Below, piece by piece: positions 13,221-20,150 of a stretch of DNA of 21,260 nucleotides. The position numbers were made by a program, and so were the translations under genes. The DNA is from a virus. Under the pieces are notes generated by a model. It was not told where the DNA came from and made no database searches. It saw nothing but the letters and a program-made list of their open reading frames with translations. Location: positions 1 through 21,260 of the IMG/VR virus record IMGVR_UViG_3300032093_000995; one strand, given 5' to 3'. How positions within the stretch are numbered: the stretch's first letter is position 1; the number at the start of each line of letters is the position of its first letter.

Positions 13221-14409
13221 CAGCTAAAACACTAATATGTTCACGTGGTTCATACTCTCCACCCAGAACCATTGTCAGTAGCCCAGGCTTTGATTCAAGA
13301 CCAGCACGATCTCTAAACCATTCTGATCCAGGATCGGTAGTAGGACACTGCACCCAAAGTCTATGACCAACATCCATACACTTAAAGTTGTGGAAGTGTC
13401 CAGAGATCCATACATCTGCAAGCCCTAAAGCAGTTTGTCCAGCAGCTTGCCCAGACAGATACTTCATAACGTCCCTACCAGCTTGGTGGCCGTGAAATAG
13501 TCCAAGCATTGTGCCATTAATATCCACAGTTAAAGTTTGATGACCAGACGATGGGAATCTAAACTCTACGTGCTGTAGAGCCGGATTCTCTGCACAAGCA
13601 TCTTGAACTGCTGAGGCAATCTCTACGTTCCAGCCGTCTGCCGGATCCGCAGCAACTTGACGAGTTACCTCATCATGGTTTCCATTAATTACTGGAACAA
13701 TAACGCGTTCTGCTAGAGGAGCCAAAGTTTTAATTTGAGTCATCAATAAACGACGTGCAACACGCACCTGTTCGGTTAGACCTAGGTCAGATGCTGCTTG
13801 ACCTTGCAAACGCCCATTCTGACTTGTTAGACCTTCAACATGGTCTCCAGGAAGTGCAAGAACAACTGTCCCTAGATTGAGACCCATTTTTCTTAAGCTA
13901 AGCAGCCTATCAACTGAATACTCAGTTAGTTGTAAAATTCTATCAATTGACTGCTGAGTCCCTTGCCCATTTGCTTTCTTACCAATCTGCTGATCGCTAG
14001 GAGAAACAAGATACGCACCATTTCCAGTGCCGGCTTTTAGCCCACGCTCTGGACGCCACTTCTTAATTTCATCAATTAATGCTTCAGCATCTAGGTGGTC
14101 AGCAACAACAAGACCAGAAGGAACAACATTTACTCGAACAGACTCCAACCATTCACCGCTGTAAGTCTGCCATCTAGATCTACGAAGAGATGTGACAGTC
14201 CAAGAGTTCGGGTCTAGATCAAATTCTTTAAGTACATCAGCTGTATCTGGAATCTCTCCAGCCGGACGCGGCTTAGATACAACAAAACCACCTTTAGAAT
14301 CATCAAGATCTAAACGTGGTCGCCAATCTTCTGGTGTGTTCAAAGCTTTTACATCAGATCCTGTTTGACCAGGCTCTGCTAATTTTTTTAAGTTTTCTGA
14401 AAGTGCCAT
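13210..14409 (-). CDS. Calcineurin-like metallophosphoesterase
   Basis: A 399-residue protein with a unique first ~130 residues and a phosphoesterase domain after that. Motifs are 'SPSDQQIGK' (D139, where the usual D-x-H is D-x-Q), 'LPGDHVEG' (D189), 'INGNHDE' (N244-H245-D246), 'LFHGH' (H307) and 'ISGHFHNF' (H338, H340). Two metals are expected in the active site. Actinophages often carry such enzymes; substrates could be DNA ends, cyclic nucleotides or phosphoesters on proteins, and sequence does not tell which. GGGAG precedes the ATG by four bases. Its start shares one base with the stop of the HTH-like gene. Confidence 0.9.
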   Translation of the reverse strand: MALSENLKKLAEPGQTGSDVKALNTPEDWRPRLDLDDSKGGFVVSKPRPAGEIPDTADVLKEFDLDPNSWTVTSLRRSRWQTYSGEWLESVRVNVVPSGLVVADHLDAEALIDEIKKWRPERGLKAGTGNGAYLVSPSDQQIGKKANGQGTQQSIDRILQLTEYSVDRLLSLRKMGLNLGTVVLALPGDHVEGLTSQNGRLQGQAASDLGLTEQVRVARRLLMTQIKTLAPLAERVIVPVINGNHDEVTRQVAADPADGWNVEIASAVQDACAENPALQHVEFRFPSSGHQTLTVDINGTMLGLFHGHQAGRDVMKYLSGQAAGQTALGLADVWISGHFHNFKCMDVGHRLWVQCPTTDPGSEWFRDRAGLESKPGLLTMVLGGEYEPREHISVLAVKP

Positions 14410-14678
14410 TATTCTCCCGATGTTCGGCTACAACTACATGAATTACGTCGATGTCTATCAACTGCGCTATCTGATAGATCAAAACCTTCTTCTCTCAAAG
14501 CATTAGCCAACACAACGTTTGTTAAACGGCTTGGGTTGCCTTCAGGAACACTAAGTAAAGATAAGAAAGTTTCTCTGTCTTCTTTAGTTAGAGAGTCGCT
14601 ATCAAGAATAATCATAAGTTTACACTTACGGGATTGAGGGCTATTAGTAGCTGAATTTAGTCGATCTGACAATGACAC
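14409..14678 (-). CDS. Small HTH-like protein
   Basis: An 89-residue protein starting at GTG, preceded by a clear AAGGGA seven bases away. The C-terminal half, 'RLTNVVLANALREEGFDLSD' followed by 'SAVDRHRR', has the shape of a helix-turn-helix of the kind found in small actinophage proteins, ending in a Cys-Ser-Cys pair (C81, C83). Cys19 in the N-terminal half might join these in binding metal. It is coupled to the metallophosphoesterase by a TAATG overlap. It could be a DNA-binding partner of that enzyme or a regulator; neither is demonstrated. Confidence 0.68.
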   Translation of the reverse strand: MSLSDRLNSATNSPQSRKCKLMIILDSDSLTKEDRETFLSLLSVPEGNPSRLTNVVLANALREEGFDLSDSAVDRHRRNSCSCSRTSGE

Positions 14679-14762
14679 TGGTTAATCCCTTCGATACGTA
14701 CTTTTGTCATTTTTAATGGTATCAAACCTACCCTAAACATTAGGTATAAGGTTACGGATGTA

Positions 14763-15104
14763 TTAAGAAGTAGTTTTTCTTCTTCTTTTAGCTGGTAGCT
14801 CTACAACAGGGGATGAACTAGCAGCATTGGCCAGGATCAAATTTTTAATGAGCTCTACTTCTGCCGAAGTCTTTACAGCGTGTTTTTCAATTACGTTCAC
14901 ACGATCTGCTAGAGATGTCCCACCATTTTCCCAAAGCTGGTGCTCAACTCGCTCCAACCTTTCAGCAAGTGTTCTACCATTACTGTCTAATCCAATTGCC
15001 GAGTCTATGCGCTTTGATATTTTGTATACAGAAAGAACTCCCCCAAATATTACACCAATTCCGCTAAAAATAGCTGCAACAGTTATAATAAGCTCTTGAG
15101 TCAT
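14763..15104 (-). CDS. Single-pass membrane protein with coiled coil, holin candidate
   Basis: A 113-residue protein. Residues about 5-27 ('LIITVAAIFSGIGVIFGGVL') form one transmembrane helix, followed by 'YKISKRID', a coiled-coil region (about 45-92) and the basic tail 'AKRRRKTTS'. This layout resembles DUF2746-like membrane proteins of actinophages, often listed as holins. No endolysin gene is visible nearby, which weakens the lysis reading; a membrane anchor for another complex is equally possible. TAGGA lies upstream of the ATG. It is divergent from the primase-helicase gene. Confidence 0.68.
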   Translation of the reverse strand: MTQELIITVAAIFSGIGVIFGGVLSVYKISKRIDSAIGLDSNGRTLAERLERVEHQLWENGGTSLADRVNVIEKHAVKTSAEVELIKNLILANAASSSPVVELPAKRRRKTTS

Positions 15105-15200
15105 AAATTTTCCTAAATAGAATAACGTGGATATTCATCTCGTATAATTGTAGCCTACCCCCACAACCAGTGATTTTAAAGCACTAGTCTCTCTGGCGGA

Positions 15201-15217
15201 GTGTCGTAATTAGACAC
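15201..15217. promoter_or_regulatory. Dyad GTGTC-N7-GACAC in the divergent primase/holin region
   Basis: The 170-base gap 15105-15274 holds no convincing gene. It contains this inverted repeat, whose centre TAATTA and flanks resemble the dyad at 19084-19101 (GTG-N3-TAATTAGA-CAC in both). Farther on, GACATA occurs twice (15250-15260) before the AAGGAAGG ribosome-binding site of the primase gene. A shared operator or promoter element is possible. Confidence 0.45.
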
Positions 15218-15274
15218 AAGTCGGTTTTGGGTGTATCTTGTATTTTATCGACATAGACATAGATAAGGAAGGTA

Positions 15275-17884
15275 ATGAACGACAGAACTCATTCCGAAAA
15301 ATTAGCAGCCGGTGCCCAGTGGTATTCATCAAACGGCTGGAGACTTTTACCCTGTTACGGTATTAATTCAGGCGGAAGATGTACATGTGGCGGTTCCCAC
15401 GCCGAGCCAAAAGATGCTGGAAAGCATCCAGCCATTGGTGAGTGGAATATTCAAGCATCAACAGATCCAAGAACGATTGAAAAATGGTGGCCTGGTAATT
15501 CTGAAAACAACATCGGTGTTTATTGTCAGGGATCGGGTTTTATCGTTCTAGATATTGATCCCAGATCTGGTGGAGTTGCATCATTTGAGACTTTAGAAGA
15601 GCAGTTAGATTATTGCTTACCGCCAACCGTTGAAGCTTTTACCGGAGTGTATACATACAACGGCAATACTGCTAGAGGTCGTCATCTTTATTACAAAGTG
15701 TCTGAAGGTGAACAGTTCCAAGGAAATCTAAAAGCTTTAGAACTTCCAGGAATCGACATCAAGCACAACGGCTACGTAATGGTTGCCCCATCACGCCATG
15801 CTTCCGGCGTTGAGTACGAGTGGAAGCCAGGCCACGCTCCATGGGAAATGGAAATGGCAGAAGCTCCTGAAGAACTTTTACAAGTTATTCGTAAAAAATC
15901 ACGTCGCGGTGTAAGTTCACACGGTGCCGGCGACTGGGATTGGATGAATGATCTTGAATACAAAGGCGAACGTGTTGATATTCAAAAGATGCTTGAAAAT
16001 GGAATTGATGAAGGTTCTCGTGCTGTAGACATCTATAAATTGACTTGTGCAATTTCAAATAAGTACGGAGTAGATACTCCTGAAAAACGTTTGATGATTG
16101 AAACAACGATGATGCGGTTTAATCACGAAAAAGTACGTCCACCTCTAGAACTTGAAGGTGCTGGAGGATTGCTTATGCACGTTCGTAGAGCAATGGACTT
16201 TGTTGCTGAAAATCCAATTACTGAAAAAATTTGGCCAGGACTTACTGAGTGGGCAAGTAGACCGGTTGACGGAACTGGATCAGCATCAACAAGCTCCACG
16301 CCGAGTTCATCAACTCCACCACAAGACCCAAGAATGCAAAGTGGTATTGGTGCTGCTATTTCTGCAGCTGCTCATTCAGGCGTTTCAGTATCTCAAGCAT
16401 TTAGTGCAAACAACGTCGATGTACCAAACAACCCTGATGCCTTATCGGAGAACGAGGGTGGAGATCCTGAGCGTAGATCTTTATCTGATATCGGTAACGG
16501 ACGTCGACTAGTGGATTCTTTTGGTAACGTAATGCGCTATACCCCTGGTCTTGGATGGTTTATCTGGGATGGCCAGTACTGGAAGCCAGATGCTGAAGAT
16601 TTGGCAACACAGGAACTTGCAAAACACTTACCTACAATCGTTGCAGCTGAGACCGCTAAATATACAGACGATGATAAAAAGCGTGAAGTAGTCAAGTGGG
16701 CATATCAAGCAAGAGCAAACTCTAGAATGCGTGCAGCAATTGAAAGCGCTAAATCAGACCCTCGTATTGTCAATGAAGTTGAAGAGTGGGATAACCACAA
16801 TCATCTTTTCGGCGTTCTTAATGGAGTAATTAATCTAAAAACAGGTGAACTTATTAAAGGACAGCCAGATCTGCATATTACAAAACGAGCACCTGTTGCG
16901 TACACTCCTGGAATGCGTAACGTCCGTTGGGAAGAATTTATTAATCACGCCACGGGTGGAGATAAAGAACTACAAGAGTGGATTCAACGAGCTGTTGGCT
17001 ATACTCTTACCGGTCTTAGCAACCAAGATGTTTTATTCCTTGTTTACGGACCATCCGGTTCTGGTAAGAACACGTTTGTTGAAACTATTGTAAGAGCCAT
17101 GGGCACAGATCAATATGCTGGTACATTACCATCAGACCAGCTGGCTATTGGCAATGGTTCTCAGAACAACAGCTCAAACCAATACTATTTAGCCGAACTC
17201 CGTGGTAAGAGAATGATCTGGGTAGACGAGCTTCCAGAATCAGAACGTCTAAACGAAAACCAGGTAAAGAGCATGACTGGGTCATCTACAATCCAAGGAC
17301 GTTCTCCTGGTGAAAAGCCATTTACATTCCGTGCCCAAGGTAAGCTGTGGATCACAACTAACCACAGACCTATCATTAACGATGATGCTATGTGGAGACG
17401 TCTACGTCCAATTCCATGGGTACATAAACCAGAAATGGCAGACCCAGATCTAAAAGCTTATTTAGAAGATCCAGAAGGCGGTCTACCGGCTGTACTTGCT
17501 TGGGCAGTCGAAGGAGCAATTAAGTATCTTGGTTCAAGTGCTCGTGATCCACTTGGATGGTGTGCTGCAGTATCAGAAGCCGCTGAGATGTATCGTAAGA
17601 ACGAAGATCGCATTGGCATGTTCTTAGAAGAAGAGACAGTTGAAGATGCGGACCGTGAAACTCAACTAGCAGGAGTTTATGCAGTCTACAGAATGTGGAG
17701 TGAAGAACGCGGAGAACGTCCACTTAGCAATATTGGATTTACTCGTAAGTTAAACGACCGTGGTCTAGAAATTGTCGGGCAAGGAAAAGCAGCAGTTATT
17801 AAGGGTAGGTTTATTCCGCCAAGAGCTGTTCCAAATACCGACGTCGACTGGGGTAGAGCGACCAGCATTGCAAGGAATTTCTAG
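15275..17884 (+). CDS. Primase-polymerase / D5-type SF3 helicase fusion
   Basis: An 869-residue replication protein. The N-terminal prim-pol domain (about 10-210) has the Cys pair 'RCTCGG', the metal motif 'VLDIDPR' (D93, D95), 'GRHLYY' (H137) and 'GIDIKHNGYVMVAPS'. A Ser/Thr/Pro-rich linker spans about 332-352. A D5_N-like region begins near 410. The helicase has Walker A 'GPSGSGKNT' (592-600), Walker B 'MIWVDELPE' (D651, E652), sensor 'WITTNHRP' (694-699) and 'WRRLRPIPW'. It would unwind the origin and prime synthesis for the Pol I-type enzyme. AAGGA lies five bases before the ATG. A bidirectional terminator follows the gene. Confidence 0.95.
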   Translation: MNDRTHSEKLAAGAQWYSSNGWRLLPCYGINSGGRCTCGGSHAEPKDAGKHPAIGEWNIQASTDPRTIEKWWPGNSENNIGVYCQGSGFIVLDIDPRSGGVASFETLEEQLDYCLPPTVEAFTGVYTYNGNTARGRHLYYKVSEGEQFQGNLKALELPGIDIKHNGYVMVAPSRHASGVEYEWKPGHAPWEMEMAEAPEELLQVIRKKSRRGVSSHGAGDWDWMNDLEYKGERVDIQKMLENGIDEGSRAVDIYKLTCAISNKYGVDTPEKRLMIETTMMRFNHEKVRPPLELEGAGGLLMHVRRAMDFVAENPITEKIWPGLTEWASRPVDGTGSASTSSTPSSSTPPQDPRMQSGIGAAISAAAHSGVSVSQAFSANNVDVPNNPDALSENEGGDPERRSLSDIGNGRRLVDSFGNVMRYTPGLGWFIWDGQYWKPDAEDLATQELAKHLPTIVAAETAKYTDDDKKREVVKWAYQARANSRMRAAIESAKSDPRIVNEVEEWDNHNHLFGVLNGVINLKTGELIKGQPDLHITKRAPVAYTPGMRNVRWEEFINHATGGDKELQEWIQRAVGYTLTGLSNQDVLFLVYGPSGSGKNTFVETIVRAMGTDQYAGTLPSDQLAIGNGSQNNSSNQYYLAELRGKRMIWVDELPESERLNENQVKSMTGSSTIQGRSPGEKPFTFRAQGKLWITTNHRPIINDDAMWRRLRPIPWVHKPEMADPDLKAYLEDPEGGLPAVLAWAVEGAIKYLGSSARDPLGWCAAVSEAAEMYRKNEDRIGMFLEEETVEDADRETQLAGVYAVYRMWSEERGERPLSNIGFTRKLNDRGLEIVGQGKAAVIKGRFIPPRAVPNTDVDWGRATSIARNF

Positions 17885-17931
17885 TTTAGATACTAGAATA
17901 AAAACGTGATCTCGGGGAGAGACACAAAAAG

Positions 17932-17961
17932 AGCCGGGTCTTTTAGATCCGGCTTCTTTTT
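17932..17961. terminator. Bidirectional intrinsic terminator
   Basis: AGCCGGGTC pairs with GATCCGGCT (one G-U pair) around a TTTTA loop, followed by TCTTTTT on the plus strand. On the minus strand the same stem is followed by CTTTTTGTG. It ends both the primase-helicase gene and the converging recombinase gene. The 75-base gap 17885-17959 holds little else. Confidence 0.88.
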
Positions 17962-18610
17962 ATCTATCCACGATATTTTTGACCGTGGTGGCGTACCACT
18001 TCCCACCATTTTGGGTGGGGATATTGTCCTTATTGAGACCTAAAGCTATCTCCCTGTAAGACTTGCCAAGCTTTCTTTCCGCTTTGATTCGATCTTTAAT
18101 CTCGTCTGAAGTTTTATTTTTAGGCCCCATATCGACGCCCCACTTGATTCCACGGGCTCGTCTATCCTTGTGAACGTCCTTTTGACGTTCTGCAATAATT
18201 CCACGTTCCATCTCTGCTAGGGCGGACATAATTGTGACCACAAACCGGCCTTGATAGCTAGCTGTGTCCAGATTTAGATCTAGCATGACTAGACGCCATT
18301 TGTTGGCATTTGCCCTGTCTATAATGCTCAAAAAGTCCTTCGTAGAGCGGGCTAAACGGTCGATACGCGTCACAAAAAGGGCTGAAGCATCCCCAGTGTC
18401 TAATCGCTTTAAAGCGGCTGTAAGAGCCGGACGGCCCGTAATTGACTTACCTGAGCGACCCTCTTCTCGAATTAGCTCATAATCAGTAAATCCAGCCACT
18501 TCAGCAGCATTTATAAGCTGTCTTTCCTGGACGTCGAGAGAAACACCGTCATTTACTTGAAGCTGGGTCGATACACGGGCGTATAAAAGAGCTTTACCTG
18601 GATCTGTCAA
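17960..18610 (-). CDS. Small serine recombinase (resolvase/invertase type)
   Basis: A 216-residue recombinase. The catalytic Ser14 lies in 'LLYARVSTQLQ' with R12. Further active-site features are 'EEGRSGKSITGRP' and 'TRIDRLARSTKDF' (D84, R85, R88), then 'MSALAEMERGIIAERQKD' as the dimer helix. The C-terminal part 'GKSYREIALGLNKDNIPTQN' and 'KWYATTVKNIV' is a compact DNA-binding HTH. At this length it resembles resolvases and invertases rather than large phage integrases. It could act in integration, DNA inversion or multimer resolution. The start is TTG, two bases after the stop of the HExxH gene, so the two are co-expressed. No att or inverted crossover site was recognised. Confidence 0.92.
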   Translation of the reverse strand: MTDPGKALLYARVSTQLQVNDGVSLDVQERQLINAAEVAGFTDYELIREEGRSGKSITGRPALTAALKRLDTGDASALFVTRIDRLARSTKDFLSIIDRANANKWRLVMLDLNLDTASYQGRFVVTIMSALAEMERGIIAERQKDVHKDRRARGIKWGVDMGPKNKTSDEIKDRIKAERKLGKSYREIALGLNKDNIPTQNGGKWYATTVKNIVDR

Positions 18611-18612
18611 AT

Positions 18613-18957
18613 CTATTCACCAGTCTCTAAGAGCCATTTTAGAACCGTAGGATTTTCCCTCATGACCATAAGCATTGCATTTTCATAGATTCCTATAAAA
18701 TGATGCTCCCAGGTCTCATAGTCATCAGATTTTTTAGGTCTGGTTGGCCCCTCCAACGACATTCTACAAGCATGGAGGATCTCATGCAGTAAAGTAACCT
18801 GTTTTTTGCTTTTAGGAGCATTTTTATCAATTACTATAAGATTTTGATTCTCTAAAGTATATCCATAGCTCCCTTCATTCAACATTCCATCTTCTAACGA
18901 AGGTTTTTCAACGATCTTGAATATGTGAAGGCCAACCTTCACTTGCTTTGGCATCAT
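18613..18957 (-). CDS. HExxH putative zinc metallopeptidase
   Basis: A 114-residue protein with 'LLHEILHACR' (H58-E59-x2-H62), the zinc-peptidase signature, and a downstream helix 'EHHFIGIYENAMLMVMRENP' that could supply the third ligand (E84 or E92). The pattern 'tLLHEiLHAC...VMRENP' recurs in short phage proteins of unknown substrate. ImmA/IrrE-type proteases share HExxH and cleave phage repressors, but overall similarity is too weak to call this one. It shares a transcript with the serine recombinase and lies beside strong dyads, which would suit control of recombination. Start is ATG 18957, with the near-duplicate ATG next to it. Confidence 0.78.
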   Translation of the reverse strand: MMPKQVKVGLHIFKIVEKPSLEDGMLNEGSYGYTLENQNLIVIDKNAPKSKKQVTLLHEILHACRMSLEGPTRPKKSDDYETWEHHFIGIYENAMLMVMRENPTVLKWLLETGE

Positions 18958-18985
18958 CTCTATTTAACCTAACCACTTGTATAAT

Positions 18986-18994
18986 AATGTATCA
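18986..18994 (-). promoter_or_regulatory. Extended -10 promoter for the HExxH/recombinase operon
   Basis: TGA followed by TACATT on the minus strand fits TGn-TAnnnT and would give a leader of about 20 bases before the ATG at 18957. No convincing -35 is present. Confidence 0.5.
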
Positions 18995-19026
18995 GTTTTG
19001 TACACCATTTTTTGCCGATTTCTCCC

Positions 19027-19052
19027 GTATAAACTTAACTTTAAGTTTATAC
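19027..19052. promoter_or_regulatory. Perfect 12-bp inverted repeat, likely operator
   Basis: GTATAAACTTAA and its exact complement TTAAGTTTATAC are separated by only CT, giving a 26-base near-palindrome between the divergent genes at 18957 and 19126. The A/T-rich arms and two-base centre suit a dimeric repressor site better than a terminator. No repressor gene is recognised beside it. Confidence 0.7.
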
Positions 19053-19083
19053 AACAACTTTACCACATAGGGAATCTGGCTAA

Positions 19084-19101
19084 GTGAGATAATTAGATCA
19101 C
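19084..19101 (+). promoter_or_regulatory. Extended -10 promoter within a dyad
   Basis: TGA-GATAAT (19085-19093) resembles an extended -10 for the gene at 19126. It lies inside an imperfect dyad GTGA-N2-TAATTA-N2-TCAC, in which 14 of 18 positions are symmetric. A dyad of related sequence lies at 15201-15217. Confidence 0.5.
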
Positions 19102-19125
19102 AAGATCGACGACCGTAAGGCCAGC

Positions 19126-19284
19126 GTGGAATATAGCAAATACGAAGATCCATACCAATGCAAGGTATGTAAGCAAGTGTTTGTCGTCCGAAAATTAGCC
19201 GAGTGTTGTGAACTAAAACACCAAGGAATAGTGTTTGTGCGGGATCCTAGACAAGAACCACGACCAAAAAAGCCTAAAAATTAA
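19126..19284 (+). CDS. Small C-x2-C zinc-finger protein, newly called
   Basis: A 52-residue ORF in an otherwise gene-free stretch. It starts at GTG with TAAGG five bases upstream and encodes 'MEYSKYEDPYQCKVCKQVFV' and 'VRKLAECCELKHQG', ending in a Pro/Lys/Arg-rich tail. Cys12, Cys15, Cys27 or Cys28 and His32 could hold one zinc. The spacing and the aromatic/hydrophobic pattern ('Y-x-C-x2-C-x3-F') resemble a C2H2 or C2HC finger. An in-frame TAA upstream limits the start to this GTG. It ends four bases into the oppositely oriented gene. With the flanking dyads it is a candidate DNA-binding regulator, which is inference. Confidence 0.68.
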   Translation: MEYSKYEDPYQCKVCKQVFVVRKLAECCELKHQGIVFVRDPRQEPRPKKPKN

Positions 19285-19493
19285 CTTTCTAAGCTGTCTA
19301 ACTCATTTTGAGCAGCTTCAATAGCAGCTTCAATAACCGTAATTGCTGCGTCAGCTCTAGTCACAGCGTCTTCATCTCCTGAAAGCTCAGCAGTTTTTTT
19401 GTTTAATTCATGCTGATAACCTTCTAGATTTAAAGATTCGATTCTATTAGTTAGTAACTGAATTTTTACGTCATCTGGTACATTAAACGGCAT
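19281..19493 (-). CDS. Small helical protein
   Basis: A 70-residue acidic, Ala-rich protein. Apart from the first ten residues it is probably one long or two antiparallel helices ('IQLLTNRIESLNLEGYQHEL', 'DAAITVIEAAIEAAQNELDS'). It may be a coiled-coil structural or chaperone protein; no family is recognised. The ATG at 19493 has a near-perfect AAGGAG six bases upstream. A longer reading from 19532 would run into the zinc-ribbon gene and is unlikely. Confidence 0.68.
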   Translation of the reverse strand: MPFNVPDDVKIQLLTNRIESLNLEGYQHELNKKTAELSGDEDAVTRADAAITVIEAAIEAAQNELDSLES

Positions 19494-19499
19494 AATATT

Positions 19500-19505
19500 C
19501 TCCTT
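19500..19505 (-). promoter_or_regulatory. AAGGAG ribosome-binding site deciding the start at 19493
   Basis: The strongest Shine-Dalgarno in the region, six bases from the ATG at 19493. It rejects the upstream ATG at 19532. Confidence 0.75.
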
Positions 19506-19510
19506 AAGAT

Positions 19511-19753
19511 TTACCATTTGCCTAGAGGACATTTAGCACCCTCAAGCTTAGTTTTAAATTGCATAAAGCAACCACATTTTTTACATTGATCAGTCAATTG
19601 TATCAACTCCGGGCAAGCCTTACAAATATCCATTCTCCCCTGGGCATGGCTTTCATCAATCTTACGAGCTTTAGGATTTAAGAGATCTAACGGTGTCACA
19701 CCATTTTTTTCTTTGTATTGCTCCCATCGGGACTTTTTAGGCTCAGTGTTCAC
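19511..19753 (-). CDS. Zinc-ribbon-like protein (CKxCGCFM...CPLGKW type)
   Basis: An 80-residue protein with six cysteines: C44, C47, C57, C60, C62 and C75, in 'DICKACPEL', 'DQCKKCGCFMQFKTKL' and 'AKCPLGKW'. This ending is a pattern I associate with small proteins of many environmental phages (DUF6171-like). The function is unknown; one or two zinc ions are likely. The start is GTG, 11 bases inside the end of the preceding gene, with GGAG ten bases away. It lies in a run of leftward genes headed by a fibre gene, so a virion-assembly role is possible, but such proteins also occur outside structural modules. Confidence 0.75.
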   Translation of the reverse strand: MNTEPKKSRWEQYKEKNGVTPLDLLNPKARKIDESHAQGRMDICKACPELIQLTDQCKKCGCFMQFKTKLEGAKCPLGKW

Positions 19754-20141
19754 GGTGAAAAGGCTCCAATTTAGACATGTCGGTATCTATAATTACAAAC
19801 TCGTTATTAACAAATAAAGCATTTGGAGACACAACGTATAGTCCATAAGGATATTCTAAAAGATTTAAAACTAGAGGCTCGCTAAGAAGAATACTTCCAA
19901 AATACTCTGAAGTTTGAAACTCTTCTAAAACTTCACCGTCTTTTAAAAATTTAACGGTGATTCCATCATGGCCCGGGTAGTCTTCCGAGATGTCAACTAT
20001 TTGGTCGTATCCTGTAAAAATAGCAGCGTGCTCTACGGATAGCGGTAGGTCGTACAAGCATCGAGTATCTATTACCCAAACTAATGGAACGCCTCTAACT
20101 CCACCAGCACTTGTAAATTGAATTGAATCATCTGTAAGCAT
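19743..20141 (-). CDS. Hypothetical protein, probable virion accessory
   Basis: A 132-residue acidic, beta-rich protein without recognised family. Parts are 'GGVRGVPLVWVIDTRCLYDL', 'DGITVKFLKDGEVLEEFQTS' and 'YPYGLYVVSPNALFVNNEFV'. No membrane segment or catalytic motif. The ATG has AGGA about eight bases upstream, starting nine bases after the Cys-rich gene stops. The following zinc-ribbon gene overlaps its end by 11 bases. Its place between a fibre and small zinc proteins suggests a structural or attachment role by context only. Confidence 0.65.
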   Translation of the reverse strand: MLTDDSIQFTSAGGVRGVPLVWVIDTRCLYDLPLSVEHAAIFTGYDQIVDISEDYPGHDGITVKFLKDGEVLEEFQTSEYFGSILLSEPLVLNLLEYPYGLYVVSPNALFVNNEFVIIDTDMSKLEPFHREH

Positions 20142-20150
20142 ATTTATATC

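Noticed and set aside
14679-14762. Terminator after the membrane-protein gene
   Set aside because: The best inverted repeat (CCTAA-TGT-TTAGG on the minus strand) has a 5-bp A/T-containing stem and no T-tract. I see nothing else definite in this gap.
15181-15260. tRNA-like fold near the GTGTC/GACAC hairpin
   Set aside because: No T-arm GGTTCRA motif, acceptor pairing or 3' CCA-compatible stem could be drawn.
17960-18610. Large serine integrase with attP beside it
   Set aside because: The protein is only 216 residues, with a short DNA-binding end, and no repeated or inverted core sequence was recognisable nearby.
19494-19532. Earlier ATG for the small helical protein
   Set aside because: It overlaps the zinc-ribbon gene and lacks a ribosome-binding site, whereas ATG 19493 has AAGGAG.
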